Origin: Actinomadura sp. K4S16
GTDB taxonomy: Bacteria > Actinomycetota > Actinomycetes > Streptosporangiales > Streptosporangiaceae
NCBI RefSeq assembly: GCF_008327685.1
Contig: NZ_BDDE01000023.1
Span: 167,215 to 231,214 of the forward strand
Length of the DNA stretch: 64,000 bases
Reading direction: 5' to 3'
A model generated the notes under the pieces. The model saw nothing but the letters and a program-made list of their open reading frames with translations. It was not told where the DNA came from and searched no databases. This document shows, piece after piece, positions 23,833 through 31,950 of this stretch; within the stretch, counting starts at the first letter, position 1, and the number at the start of each line of letters is the position of its first letter. A program made the translations under genes and the position numbers.

Positions 23833-24687
23833 ATGAGCGACACCGCACAAGCACTCCGCTACACCGCCTTCGACGTGGACGGCGAGGGCGGCAACCCGGC
23901 CGGCGTCGTCCTGGACGCGCGGGGCCTGGACGCCGCGAGGATGCAGGACATCGCCGCCGAGATCGGGTTCTCCGAGACGGCGTTCCTCTTCGACGAGGGA
24001 GGCGCGCCCGATCGGTTCCGGATCCGCTACTTCAGTCCGCTGGCCGAGGTCGCCTTCTGCGGGCACGTGACGATCGCGACCGCCGTCGCGCTGGCCGAGC
24101 GCCGGGGCACCGGGAGCCTGCGGCTGGACACCATGGCCGGGGAGGTCGGGGTCGAGACGAGGGAGGCCGGCGGCCGCGTCCTCGCCACCCTCACGAGCGT
24201 CCCGCCCACCGTCCGGGACGTCGCTGAGGCTGACCTCGCCGCGGCGCTCGACGCGCTGGGCTGGGAGGCCGCGCAGCTCGACCCGGCGCTGCCGCCGCGC
24301 ATCGCCAACGCGGGCAACGACCACCTGGTCCTCGCCGCGTCCACGCGCGCACGCCTCGCCGACCTCGACTACGACATGGACGCGCTCGGCGAACTCATGG
24401 CGCGCAACGACTGGACGACCGTCCACCTCGTCTGGCGGGAGAGCGAGACCGTCTTCCACGCCCGCGACCCGTTCCCGCCGGGCGGCGTGGTGGAGGACCC
24501 GGCGACCGGCGCCGCCGCGGCGGCCTTCGGCGGTTACCTGCGGTCGCTGGGCCTCGTCGCCCCGCCCGCCCGGCTCACGATCCGCCAGGGCGAGGACATG
24601 GGCCGTCCCAGCCGGCTGCTCGTGGACGTCCCTTCCGGCGACACCGGGATCAGCGTCAGCGGGACCGCCGCCCTGATGGGCGGCTGA
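23833..24687 (+). CDS. PhzF-family isomerase/epimerase
   Basis: A 284-residue PhzF-fold protein. Signature blocks: AFDVDGEGGNPAGVVLD, the catalytic Glu in GFSETAFLF, RYFSPLAEVAFCGHVTIAT, and near the C-terminus the PhzF motif VVEDPATGAAAAAFGGYL. Known members catalyse proton shifts or isomerisations on small acids; the substrate here is unknown. ATG 23833. It is divergent from lysR with a T-N11-A operator between, so its expression is probably LysR-controlled. A DinB-like gene follows after 35 bases and may be co-transcribed. Confidence 0.88.
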   Translation: MSDTAQALRYTAFDVDGEGGNPAGVVLDARGLDAARMQDIAAEIGFSETAFLFDEGGAPDRFRIRYFSPLAEVAFCGHVTIATAVALAERRGTGSLRLDTMAGEVGVETREAGGRVLATLTSVPPTVRDVAEADLAAALDALGWEAAQLDPALPPRIANAGNDHLVLAASTRARLADLDYDMDALGELMARNDWTTVHLVWRESETVFHARDPFPPGGVVEDPATGAAAAAFGGYLRSLGLVAPPARLTIRQGEDMGRPSRLLVDVPSGDTGISVSGTAALMGG

Positions 24688-24722
24688 ACGGCGGTCGGTG
24701 GTCGTCCAGTAGCGTCGGGGCC

Positions 24723-25361
24723 ATGCCGCATCCGACCGCCCCCGTGACCGCAGACGATCTCGACCTCGCCGTCCGGCTGGCCATCGCCGCGCTGCGCGAG
24801 GCTCCCCAGGAGGCCTGGGACGCGAAGGCCGGGTCGCTCGAATGGACCTGCTGGGAGACCGTCGAGCACCTCGGCGACGACCTGTTCGCCTACGCCGCCC
24901 AGCTCGCGCCGAGGACGCCGCCGACGGACGGCGAGGTGCCGTTCGTGTGGGAGAGCAAGCGCTCCGGGGGGCCGGCGAACGCGATCCACGCGGACCGGGA
25001 CGCCGGGGCCGCGGGGCTGCTCCAGGTGCTCGACGCGTGCGGCGGGATGCTCTCCGCCGTGGTCCGCTGCACGGCCCCGGACGTCCGCGCGCACCATGTC
25101 TTCGGCGCGTCGGACGCCGAAGGGTTCGCCGCCATGGGGATCGTGGAGACCCTCGTCCACATGTACGACCTGGCGGACGGGCTGGGTCTGCCGTGGGAGC
25201 CGCCCGCCGACCTGTGCGCCCGCGTGCTGGGACGCCTCTTCCCCGGCGCACCGCAGGACACCGACCCCTGGGCGACCCTCCTGTGGGCCACCGGACGCGG
25301 CGACCTCCCCGGGCGCCCGCGCGTCACGTCCTGGCGCTGGTACGGGAGCCCCCGCAGCTGA
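24723..25361 (+). CDS. DinB/MDMPI-like superfamily protein
   Basis: A 212-residue protein of the DinB/mycothiol-dependent maleylpyruvate isomerase-like four-helix group. Candidate metal-binding positions are His in TCWETVEHLGDDLFAYA and His in IVETLVHMYDLADGLGLPW, the usual HxxxD-type second site. Members often act as thiol-dependent S-transferases in actinobacteria; activity is not predictable here. ATG 24723. It is convergent with the siderophore operon, three bases from its last gene. Confidence 0.72.
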   Translation: MPHPTAPVTADDLDLAVRLAIAALREAPQEAWDAKAGSLEWTCWETVEHLGDDLFAYAAQLAPRTPPTDGEVPFVWESKRSGGPANAIHADRDAGAAGLLQVLDACGGMLSAVVRCTAPDVRAHHVFGASDAEGFAAMGIVETLVHMYDLADGLGLPWEPPADLCARVLGRLFPGAPQDTDPWATLLWATGRGDLPGRPRVTSWRWYGSPRS

Positions 25362-25364
25362 CGG

Positions 25365-26447
25365 TCAGCGCCGGTAGTGGAAGGCCGGCTTCGGGTGCAT
25401 GAGGAAGTCGTGGTGGGAGATGTTCCAGGCGTAGGCCCCGGCCATGGTGAAGGCGATGACGTCGCCCGGGGCCAGGGGCGGGACGAGGGCGTCGCGCGCG
25501 AAGACGTCCTTCGGGGTGCAGAGCTGGCCCACCAGGGTCGCCGGGCGCTCCGGGCCTTGCGCGGTCAGAACCTTGAACGGCTGGTCGTGGCCCTTTGTCA
25601 CGGGCGTCCTCAGATGGTGGGTGCCGCCTCTGAGGACGACGAAGGTCTCGCCTCGCGTCGTCTTCACGTCCAGGACGTCGGTGACGTACCAGCCGTGGTA
25701 GGCGGTCATCGCCCGGCCTGGCTCTATGCGGACCTTCGCGGGGATGCCGCTTAGGCCCGTCCCGTAGGTGTGCCAGTCGAAGCGGGTCTCCGGGGACGTG
25801 TAGTCCACCGCCATTCCGCCGCCCACGTTCAGTTCGGGGTCGTCCACTCCTCGGGCACGCAGCCAGGGGATCGCCCATTCCGCTATCCGGTGGGCCAGGT
25901 CGAGCATGACCGGCGCGTCCAGGCCGGATGCCAGGTGGGCGTGGATACCCCGGAGCTTGAGGTGCGGGTAGGAGGCCAAGAGGCGGGCGCAATGGTCGAG
26001 GGCGTCCTCGTCCATTCCGAAAGGGCCGCTCATGGTGAGGGCGGCGTTCGGCACGTGCAGGGGCAGATTCGCGCGGAGAAGGACGTCGGCCGGGCCGAGG
26101 GCTGCGAGGCGGGCCAGTTCGTTCGGGCTCTCCACGTGGATCCGTTCGGCGTTGAGCGTGCGCGACAGGGCCAGTTCGTCGTCCGTCTTCCCAGGCCCGC
26201 CGAACGCTACGGGCTTGCCGGGGAGCGTCTCCCGGACATGCGCGAGTTCGCCGCCGGACGACACCTCCACGCCGTCGATGTGGGGCGCGACAGTGCGGAG
26301 GATCTCGGCGTCCGGATTGGCTTTGGCGGCGTAGAAGACCTCCGTGCCGGGCAGCGCGGCGCGGATGCCGCGGACGTGGGCTTCGAGGCCGGGAAGGTCG
26401 TGGACGTAGGCCGGGTACCGGTCGAGGGCCACCGCGAACTCGTTCAC
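25365..26447 (-). CDS. PLP-dependent (fold type III) decarboxylase, siderophore operon
   Basis: A 360-residue alanine-racemase-fold decarboxylase related to diaminopimelate/ornithine decarboxylases and to SbnH-like siderophore enzymes. The PLP lysine is Lys42 in VFYAAKANPD. Further blocks: GVEVSSGGELAHV, GIHAHLASGLD, LNVGGGMAVDY, IEPGRAMTAYHGWYV and QLCTPKDVFARD, with the C-terminal YAWNISHHDFLMHP. It should remove a carboxylate from an amino acid or from a siderophore intermediate. GTG 26447 overlaps the upstream synthetase stop by four bases (GTGA). It is the fourth and last gene of the iron-box operon. Confidence 0.87.
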   Translation of the reverse strand: MNEFAVALDRYPAYVHDLPGLEAHVRGIRAALPGTEVFYAAKANPDAEILRTVAPHIDGVEVSSGGELAHVRETLPGKPVAFGGPGKTDDELALSRTLNAERIHVESPNELARLAALGPADVLLRANLPLHVPNAALTMSGPFGMDEDALDHCARLLASYPHLKLRGIHAHLASGLDAPVMLDLAHRIAEWAIPWLRARGVDDPELNVGGGMAVDYTSPETRFDWHTYGTGLSGIPAKVRIEPGRAMTAYHGWYVTDVLDVKTTRGETFVVLRGGTHHLRTPVTKGHDQPFKVLTAQGPERPATLVGQLCTPKDVFARDALVPPLAPGDVIAFTMAGAYAWNISHHDFLMHPKPAFHYRR

Positions 26448-28045
26448 AGCGGTCGGGGCGCGGCGAGCGGGTTGGGGACGGGGACGTAGGCGGCGCCGCG
26501 GTCGGCCGTCCGCGACCAGCGGGTGCGGAGGTTCGCCTTGGCGGGCAGCGGGACACCGGCCAGCAGGGCCCTCACCTGCGGGTGACGGTCGTGGTCGGCG
26601 AAATGCTTGCGCGCCGTGCGCCAGAGCGTCTCGTCCAAGGACGGGTGGAGGTCGGCCACCGCGGCGGCTATCTCGGTCAGGTGGTTGACGAGGAGGCAGT
26701 AGACGACACGGTTCCAACCCTGGTCGGGGGCGTAGGTGAGGGCCTCGGCCACACGGGAGGGGAGATGCGACAGGTCCCATTGGCCGGAGGTCAGTTTGGT
26801 GCCTTCCATGTCGCGGAACACGGCATGGACGGGCATGCCGTCGTCGTCGACGCAGACGAGGACGTTCTGCAGGTGTGGCTCCAGGACGACGCCGTGGTCC
26901 AGATAGGCGCCCAGCACGGGCGGTGCCACGCAGGCTACGTATGCGTCCCACCAGGCTTGGGCGCTCTCCGGGGTCGACAGTGCGGGCAGCCCGGCGAGGA
27001 GGGCGTTGCATGGGTCGGTCAGAGCGCCCGCAAGGAGAGGCGTCCCGGGAAGGGAGCCGACGCCTTGGCGCAGGATCACGCCCAAGCCCTCGTACAGGCG
27101 GCGGTCGGGGAGAGCGACGCTGCGGTAGGCGGGCTCCCTGAGGCACGTGGCGTCCAGCTTCTCCAGGATGGGCGGCAGTAGCTCGTTCAGGGTCATCGCC
27201 CCGGTCAACTCGTACCAGGCGTTCTTCCGGACGCAGTTGGTGATGCGCACATCCAGGCTGAACTTGCAGAACACGTCGGCGTCCGGCAGGTACGCGGTAC
27301 GGATGGACGACGTAGGCACCGCCTCCGGCCCGGAGGGGCCGAGGTTGACCAGGGAGCCGCTCGCCAAGGCCTTCCGCAGGACGGGGTTGTCCGCCAGCAA
27401 TGAGAACTGCCACGGATGGACGGGAAGTAGCCGGCGTCCGGGCGGAGCCGGGGGCCCGTGCTCTTCCAGGGCCTCGAAGGCCCTCGCGTCTCCCTCCTCG
27501 GCGACGAGATGCTCGGGGACGGCGAGCCACAGCGGCCGGAACCGAGCCCTCGTCTCAGGCGCGTAAGGGAGCCACTCCTGCGGCGAGCCCTGACGGGCCT
27601 TGGGAGACGGGTGGAAACGGTGCCCCGCGACAAGGGACTGCTCCGAGTCGATGTAGGGGTCTCCAGAGGGTTCGCCCCTCGCGGCAAGGATGGCGGTGAG
27701 CGCAGCATGGCTGTCGACCACCTGGGCGAGGAACTCCGGGTTCGGGTGCCCGGTCGCCAGTTCCAGTTCGCCCGCGACCAGGTTCGCCAACCTCTCCCAG
27801 GGGGCCGGTATCCACTCGTCCGCGCGGCGCTCCTCGTAGGGCGGCGCCAAGCGCGGGGCGGCCCCGGCCGGGGGGCGGGCCAGGCCCGCGCGCAGCACGA
27901 CCCCCGCGCGGGGGAGCCGGAGCACCAGCCGGCCGCCGTCCGGCCAGACCTGCTGCTCGGGCCCGCACACCTCCCGCACCAGGCAGTTGAGCAGCGCGGT
28001 CGAGGTGGCGTCGTCGGCCGTGACGGCCGGTCCTGTCAGCAGCAC
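26444..28045 (-). CDS. IucA/IucC-family NIS siderophore synthetase (second)
   Basis: A 533-residue NRPS-independent siderophore synthetase. These enzymes adenylate a carboxylate (usually citrate or a derivative) and condense it with an amine or alcohol. Visible blocks: HRFHPSPKARQGS, LLPVHPWQFSLLADNP, SSIRTAYLP, FSLDVRITNCVRKNAWYELTGA, and the C-terminal FhuF-like part with LEPHLQNVLVCVDDDG and FRDMEGTKL. GTG 28045 is chosen because it directly follows in phase and overlaps the upstream synthetase by ten bases; the ribosome binding site is weak. The protein differs strongly from the first synthetase, so the two probably catalyse successive, different condensations. Confidence 0.9.
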   Translation of the reverse strand: MLLTGPAVTADDATSTALLNCLVREVCGPEQQVWPDGGRLVLRLPRAGVVLRAGLARPPAGAAPRLAPPYEERRADEWIPAPWERLANLVAGELELATGHPNPEFLAQVVDSHAALTAILAARGEPSGDPYIDSEQSLVAGHRFHPSPKARQGSPQEWLPYAPETRARFRPLWLAVPEHLVAEEGDARAFEALEEHGPPAPPGRRLLPVHPWQFSLLADNPVLRKALASGSLVNLGPSGPEAVPTSSIRTAYLPDADVFCKFSLDVRITNCVRKNAWYELTGAMTLNELLPPILEKLDATCLREPAYRSVALPDRRLYEGLGVILRQGVGSLPGTPLLAGALTDPCNALLAGLPALSTPESAQAWWDAYVACVAPPVLGAYLDHGVVLEPHLQNVLVCVDDDGMPVHAVFRDMEGTKLTSGQWDLSHLPSRVAEALTYAPDQGWNRVVYCLLVNHLTEIAAAVADLHPSLDETLWRTARKHFADHDRHPQVRALLAGVPLPAKANLRTRWSRTADRGAAYVPVPNPLAAPRPL

Positions 28046-29610
28046 GTGGTGTCCCGTAGGTAGTTCGGCCCCGGCGGGCCGTAGTGCTTGTTGATGTCGG
28101 CCGCGCCGGTCCTCGCCTTGTCGACGAGGGTCCCGGCGGTGACCATGGCCTTGCCGGGCAGCGAGTCGGCGTCGAGCGTGCGGGAGCGCAGGAACGCGTC
28201 GTCCGGCCCGAGCGCCTCGTCCAGCCGCTCGCGGATCATCCGGCGCCCGGTCCGCCACGGCAGCAGGCCCCGCTCGGCCAGGCCGAGGGCGGGCGCCGCG
28301 GCGCACAGGTGCAGCGTGATCGTGACGAAGACGCGGGCGAGGGCCTCGGGGTCGGAGGTCGTCATCCGGCGGTCGGCGAGGTCGCGGGGGTCGGTGCCGG
28401 GGGCGGGCGGCACGCGCTCACGGAGGCGGGACGGGTCGATGAGCGCGCCGTCGTTGTCCTTGACGAGGAGGCGGAGCGGGGACTCGTCCAAGACGAGCGC
28501 CACGTTCTGCTGATGCGCCTCTAGCGCGATGCCGTACCGGAACAGCGTGACGTTCCAGGAGAGCAGCGCCGACAAGTAAGCGCCGAAGAGTGCTTCGACG
28601 TCCCAGCGTTCGATGACGAAACCCTCGTCCGGTGCCTCGGCGAGCAGTGCCGCTACGGGGACGACGTGCGCGCGCGCCACCTCCGGCGGGAATCGCCGCA
28701 CCAAATAGCCGAGGAGTGGGTCGTCGGCATGGCCGTAGGTCTGCTCGTCGGCGACAAGGACGGGAAGCCCCGGCTCGTGCACAAGCACTTGGCGCAGTAT
28801 CCGCTCGACGAGCGCGCCGTCCGGGAGGGTGCCGGGCATGATGGTGCGCCGGTTGCGGAGGCCGAGGGTGCTCGTCGGCAGCGGCATCTTCAGATGGGCG
28901 AGCGGGGCCGCCGCGACCGTCCGCATCGAAAGGGTCGGGGCGACCTGGAGGTAGGGGTCGGGCGCGAGCAGGGCACCGGGCTGCGAGCGCACTTGCCGCA
29001 CCGCCAGCGGATGGACGGGAAAGAGCACGCCTTCCGATCCCAGGCCCACCTCGGACGGAGTGGGCCACCACTCGGGGAGCTCCCCGGCCAGCGTCGCGTT
29101 CCGCACCGCCGCCCAGCGCAGCGGGAACGACGGAGCGAACTCGGGCGCGTACCGGCTCAGCTCGGCCAGGGACAGCCCGGCGCGGCTCCGGCCGGTCGGA
29201 TGCACGGGATGGTCGTTGTAGGCCGCCAGCGTCTCGTAGAACGTGCCGGGGCCCGTCCGCAGCTCGGCCGGGAGGCGTCCCAGCCGCCGGTGGACGGCCG
29301 GACGCGCGTCGTCGTGCAGCCGGACGGCCGCCAAGGCCTCACGGCACTCGCGCTCGAAGGCCGCCGTGTCGTCACGCAGGTCGGCCACCGCACGGACGGC
29401 ATGGAAGACGTCGCTCAACCGCAGGCCCTGCCCAGGGTCCACGACGAGTTCCGAGAGAAAGGCGGGACGCGCTTGCACGAGACGCACGGGCCGGCCCGGA
29501 AGCTCCAGCGTGCGGCCACGCACGAAGCGCCTTAGGCCCGCGTAGTCCTCCCTCAGCAACGCGTCCAGGACACGGGCCGCGAGCGTGCCCTCGGCGTCGT
29601 CACCGGTCAC
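28036..29610 (-). CDS. IucA/IucC-family NIS siderophore synthetase (first)
   Basis: A 524-residue NIS synthetase. Blocks: YNDHPVHPTGRSRAGLS, VLFPVHPLAVRQV, LQVAPTLSMRTV, KMPLPTSTLGLRNRRTIMPG, the nucleotide/metal region EAHQQNVALVL and LLVKDNDGALID. The C-terminus ends GPNYLRDTTCC with two cysteines, which is unusual. GTG 29610 overlaps the ATP-grasp stop in a GTGA; an earlier GTG five codons upstream is possible. This is gene two of the operon. Two NIS synthetases plus a PLP decarboxylase resemble staphyloferrin- or achromobactin-type pathways, but the extra ATP-grasp enzyme does not belong to those I know. Confidence 0.9.
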   Translation of the reverse strand: MTGDDAEGTLAARVLDALLREDYAGLRRFVRGRTLELPGRPVRLVQARPAFLSELVVDPGQGLRLSDVFHAVRAVADLRDDTAAFERECREALAAVRLHDDARPAVHRRLGRLPAELRTGPGTFYETLAAYNDHPVHPTGRSRAGLSLAELSRYAPEFAPSFPLRWAAVRNATLAGELPEWWPTPSEVGLGSEGVLFPVHPLAVRQVRSQPGALLAPDPYLQVAPTLSMRTVAAAPLAHLKMPLPTSTLGLRNRRTIMPGTLPDGALVERILRQVLVHEPGLPVLVADEQTYGHADDPLLGYLVRRFPPEVARAHVVPVAALLAEAPDEGFVIERWDVEALFGAYLSALLSWNVTLFRYGIALEAHQQNVALVLDESPLRLLVKDNDGALIDPSRLRERVPPAPGTDPRDLADRRMTTSDPEALARVFVTITLHLCAAAPALGLAERGLLPWRTGRRMIRERLDEALGPDDAFLRSRTLDADSLPGKAMVTAGTLVDKARTGAADINKHYGPPGPNYLRDTTCC

Positions 29611-30767
29611 GCGATCGTCCACTCGTGGGCCGCCCGGAACCGCGCCAGGGCGGCGTCCACCTCGTCCGGCCCGGGTCCGATGGCGCGGACGGTGCCCAGG
29701 TAGTCGCGGTTGGTGCGGGTGAGTTCGACGGTGTCGCCCACCGCGCGCTGCGGGCGGTACGCCAGCCGGACGGGACCGTCGTCCAGCAGCAGGGGGCCGG
29801 GAGCCGCGGTGAGCGTGCCGCAGCGGTCGGCGATGACCGGCTCGGCGACGGCATGGCGCGGACGCGGCACCCGCCGTCCCGGCAAGGACGCGCCCAGGTG
29901 GACGTCGAGGATCTGCTCGAAGAGCGGGACGCCCAGCAGGTCGGCCAGCAGGAAGTCGCAGTGGTCGCCGATCAGGCGGTAGTTGACCTCGATGATGCGG
30001 GCGCGCCCCTCGTGGACGACGAACTCGGTGTGGCACGCTCCGAAACCGACGCCCAGCGCCTCCAGTTGGCGCAGCACCTGCGCCGTCTCCGGAGGCGGGG
30101 GCGCCCACTCCAGGCGTTCCTCGACGAAGAACGGCGGCGGCGAGAGCGACGTGCGGAACGACCCGAGCACGCGCACCTCACGCCCGTCGCCCAGCGTCTC
30201 CAGCGTGTGGAGGCGTCCGGGCAGGTACTCCTCGGCCACCAGCGGATCGCCGCGCCGGGCCCTGACCTCCTCGATCCGTGCGGAGAGCTCCCCGGCGTCG
30301 CGGACGAGGAAGACGTCCTCGCTCGCCACCCCCTCGCGCGGCTTGAGGACGAGCGGGTACGGCGCGTCCGCCGGAACCCGCGCGGCGTCCGCCGAGAAGA
30401 CCGGGTCGAGGGACACCAGGTGCCGCCGCATGAGCGCCTTGTTCTTCGCCCGGGTCGCGGCCCGCCAGTCCTTGGCGGGCAGGCCGAAGTACGCGGCGGC
30501 CAGCGCGGCGGGCGCCTGCAGGAAGTCGCTGTTGGAGAAGACCGCGGCGGGTTCGGCCCCGCCGTGCGCGGCGGTGCCCTCGACGCTCGCGATGATGGCG
30601 CGGAAATCGGAGACGTCGCACTCGACCACGGGAACACCGGCGTCGTGGGCGGCGGGACGGTCGGTGAGGAGCGTGACGTCGAGGCCCAGGCGCGCGGCGG
30701 CGGGCAGGAACCCGTGGGTCACCGAGTCGGTCGCCTTGCCGGCGACCAGGTAGAGAGAGGCGGCCAC
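29607..30767 (-). CDS. ATP-grasp ligase, first gene of siderophore operon
   Basis: A 386-residue ATP-grasp protein. An N-terminal Rossmann-like part (LYLVAGKATDSVTHGFLPAA) precedes the ATP-binding lobes: YPLVLKPREGVASEDVFLV, LVAEEYLPGRLHTLETLGDG, and the Mg-binding FVVHEGRARIIEVNYRLIGDHCDF. It should couple a carboxylate to an amine or amino acid with ATP. As the first gene of an iron-box operon with two NIS synthetases, it may build an amide precursor or add a final residue (inference). GTG 30767 has GGAAGGG upstream. The stop overlaps the next start (GTGA). Confidence 0.85.
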   Translation of the reverse strand: MAASLYLVAGKATDSVTHGFLPAAARLGLDVTLLTDRPAAHDAGVPVVECDVSDFRAIIASVEGTAAHGGAEPAAVFSNSDFLQAPAALAAAYFGLPAKDWRAATRAKNKALMRRHLVSLDPVFSADAARVPADAPYPLVLKPREGVASEDVFLVRDAGELSARIEEVRARRGDPLVAEEYLPGRLHTLETLGDGREVRVLGSFRTSLSPPPFFVEERLEWAPPPPETAQVLRQLEALGVGFGACHTEFVVHEGRARIIEVNYRLIGDHCDFLLADLLGVPLFEQILDVHLGASLPGRRVPRPRHAVAEPVIADRCGTLTAAPGPLLLDDGPVRLAYRPQRAVGDTVELTRTNRDYLGTVRAIGPGPDEVDAALARFRAAHEWTIA

Positions 30768-30786
30768 GACCGGCCCTTCCAGTGAG

Positions 30787-30805
30787 TGAGGTAAGCCTTG
30801 CCTAA
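30787..30805 (-). promoter_or_regulatory. DmdR1/IdeR iron box
   Basis: Read on the minus strand the site is TTAGGCAAGGCTTACCTCA, very close to the actinobacterial DtxR-family consensus TWAGGTWAGSCTWACCTWA. It starts 20 bases before the GTG at 30767. Iron-loaded regulator would repress the four-gene siderophore operon; there is no second box for the divergent HD gene. Confidence 0.9.
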
Positions 30806-30903
30806 CTCGCAGTGATCACCATAGTGGCCGGGGCGTCCTCCGCACGCAAGAACGATGGCATCGCGTGTCCCGGCCCGTCCCGCGATCCGCCAGGATGGCC
30901 CCC

Positions 30904-31512
30904 ATGGAACTTGTCGACCGGTGGGTGGCGCTGGCCGGACCCCACACCCGGCACATCGGCGCCGAGCTCGACCAGCGCTACGGCGAGCCGCACCGCCGCT
31001 ACCACACCCGCGCGCACCTGGCCGCGGTGCTCGACCTCGTGGACGAGCTGGCCGGGCACGCCGAGGACCCCGACGCCGTCCGGCTCGCCGCCTGGTTCCA
31101 CGACGCCGTGTACGACCCCGAGCGCGCCGACAACGAGGAGCGCAGCGCCCGCCTGGCCGCGCGCATGCTCGCCGACACCGACCTCCCGGAGCCGGTCGTC
31201 GCGCAGGTCGTCCGGCTCGTCGAGCTGACCGCCGCGCACGCGCCGGAGGAGGGCGACCGCGACGGGCAGGTCCTCTGCGACGCCGACCTCGCGGTCCTCG
31301 GCGCGGAGCCCGAGGAGTACGCCGCCTACGCCGCCGCCGTCCGCGAGGAGTACGCGTTCGTCCCCGACGAGTTCTTCCGCGCCGGACGGGCCGAGGTCCT
31401 CAACGGACTCCTGGCGCTGCCCAGGCTGTTCCACACGCCCGCCGCACGCGAACGCTTCGAGGAGCGCGCCCGCAACAACATGCGGACCGAACTCCTGCTC
31501 CTCAACGCCTAG
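30904..31512 (+). CDS. HD-domain metal-dependent hydrolase-like protein
   Basis: A 202-residue HD-superfamily protein. The metal-binding residues are visible: His in RRYHTRAHLAAVLD, the HD pair in LAAWFHDAVYDP, His in ELTAAHAPEEGD and Asp in LCDADLAVLG. Proteins of this kind are predicted phosphohydrolases; the substrate is unknown. ATG 30904 has AGGA (30892-30895) eight bases before it, so I prefer it to ATG 30895. It is divergent from the siderophore operon. Confidence 0.8.
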   Translation: MELVDRWVALAGPHTRHIGAELDQRYGEPHRRYHTRAHLAAVLDLVDELAGHAEDPDAVRLAAWFHDAVYDPERADNEERSARLAARMLADTDLPEPVVAQVVRLVELTAAHAPEEGDRDGQVLCDADLAVLGAEPEEYAAYAAAVREEYAFVPDEFFRAGRAEVLNGLLALPRLFHTPAARERFEERARNNMRTELLLLNA

Positions 31513-31526
31513 CCAGACGACGACGC

Positions 31527-31826
31527 CTAGCCGGACGACGACGCCGAGCCGGCCGTCCGGGGCCGGTACGCCTTGCGGCGGCGCAGGCCCGCCTTCGTCA
31601 GCCGCAGCAGCAGCTCCTGGCAGCTCACCGCCTCGGCGCCCTGGAGCAGCGCCGCCTCGTACAGCTCGGACGGGACGTCGTAATGGTCGCGCTCGAACGC
31701 CCGCGCCGGCATGCCCAGATCGGCGGCGAACAGGTGCAGCTCGTCGTACGACACGTCGCTGACCATGTGCGACCACACGCGGCCACGCGCGGGCCACAGC
31801 GGCGGGTCGATGAGGATCAAGGCCAC
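31527..31826 (-). CDS. DUF4031 family protein
   Basis: A 99-residue conserved actinobacterial protein of unknown function. The family block is clear: RVWSHMVSDVSYDELHLFA, then ADLGMPARAFERDHYDVP. Conserved His/Asp residues (SHMVSD, DHYDVP) could be catalytic or metal-binding, but no activity is known to me. GTG 31826. It is convergent with the HD gene (14 bases apart). Confidence 0.85.
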   Translation of the reverse strand: MALILIDPPLWPARGRVWSHMVSDVSYDELHLFAADLGMPARAFERDHYDVPSELYEAALLQGAEAVSCQELLLRLTKAGLRRRKAYRPRTAGSASSSG

Positions 31827-31861
31827 TCCCGCGATCGAGGCAAGGGGATCCCTTACTGTGA

Positions 31862-31898
31862 GTTCCCCGGATCGGGGAACCCGAGGTTCCGGACGTCC
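31862..31898. promoter_or_regulatory. Stem-loop and palindrome upstream of the peptidase gene
   Basis: GTTCCCC (31862-31868) and GGGGAAC (31874-31880) form a 7-bp stem with a 5-base loop, followed by the palindrome CCGGACGTCCGG (31887-31898). They lie 50-90 bases before the M20 start, between divergent genes, so they could be operator sites or part of the leader. There is no T-run, so they are not a typical terminator. Confidence 0.4.
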
Positions 31899-31950
31899 GG
31901 AGATCCCGGACGCAGGACGCTCGGCCCGACATTACGACATGCGAAGGGGC

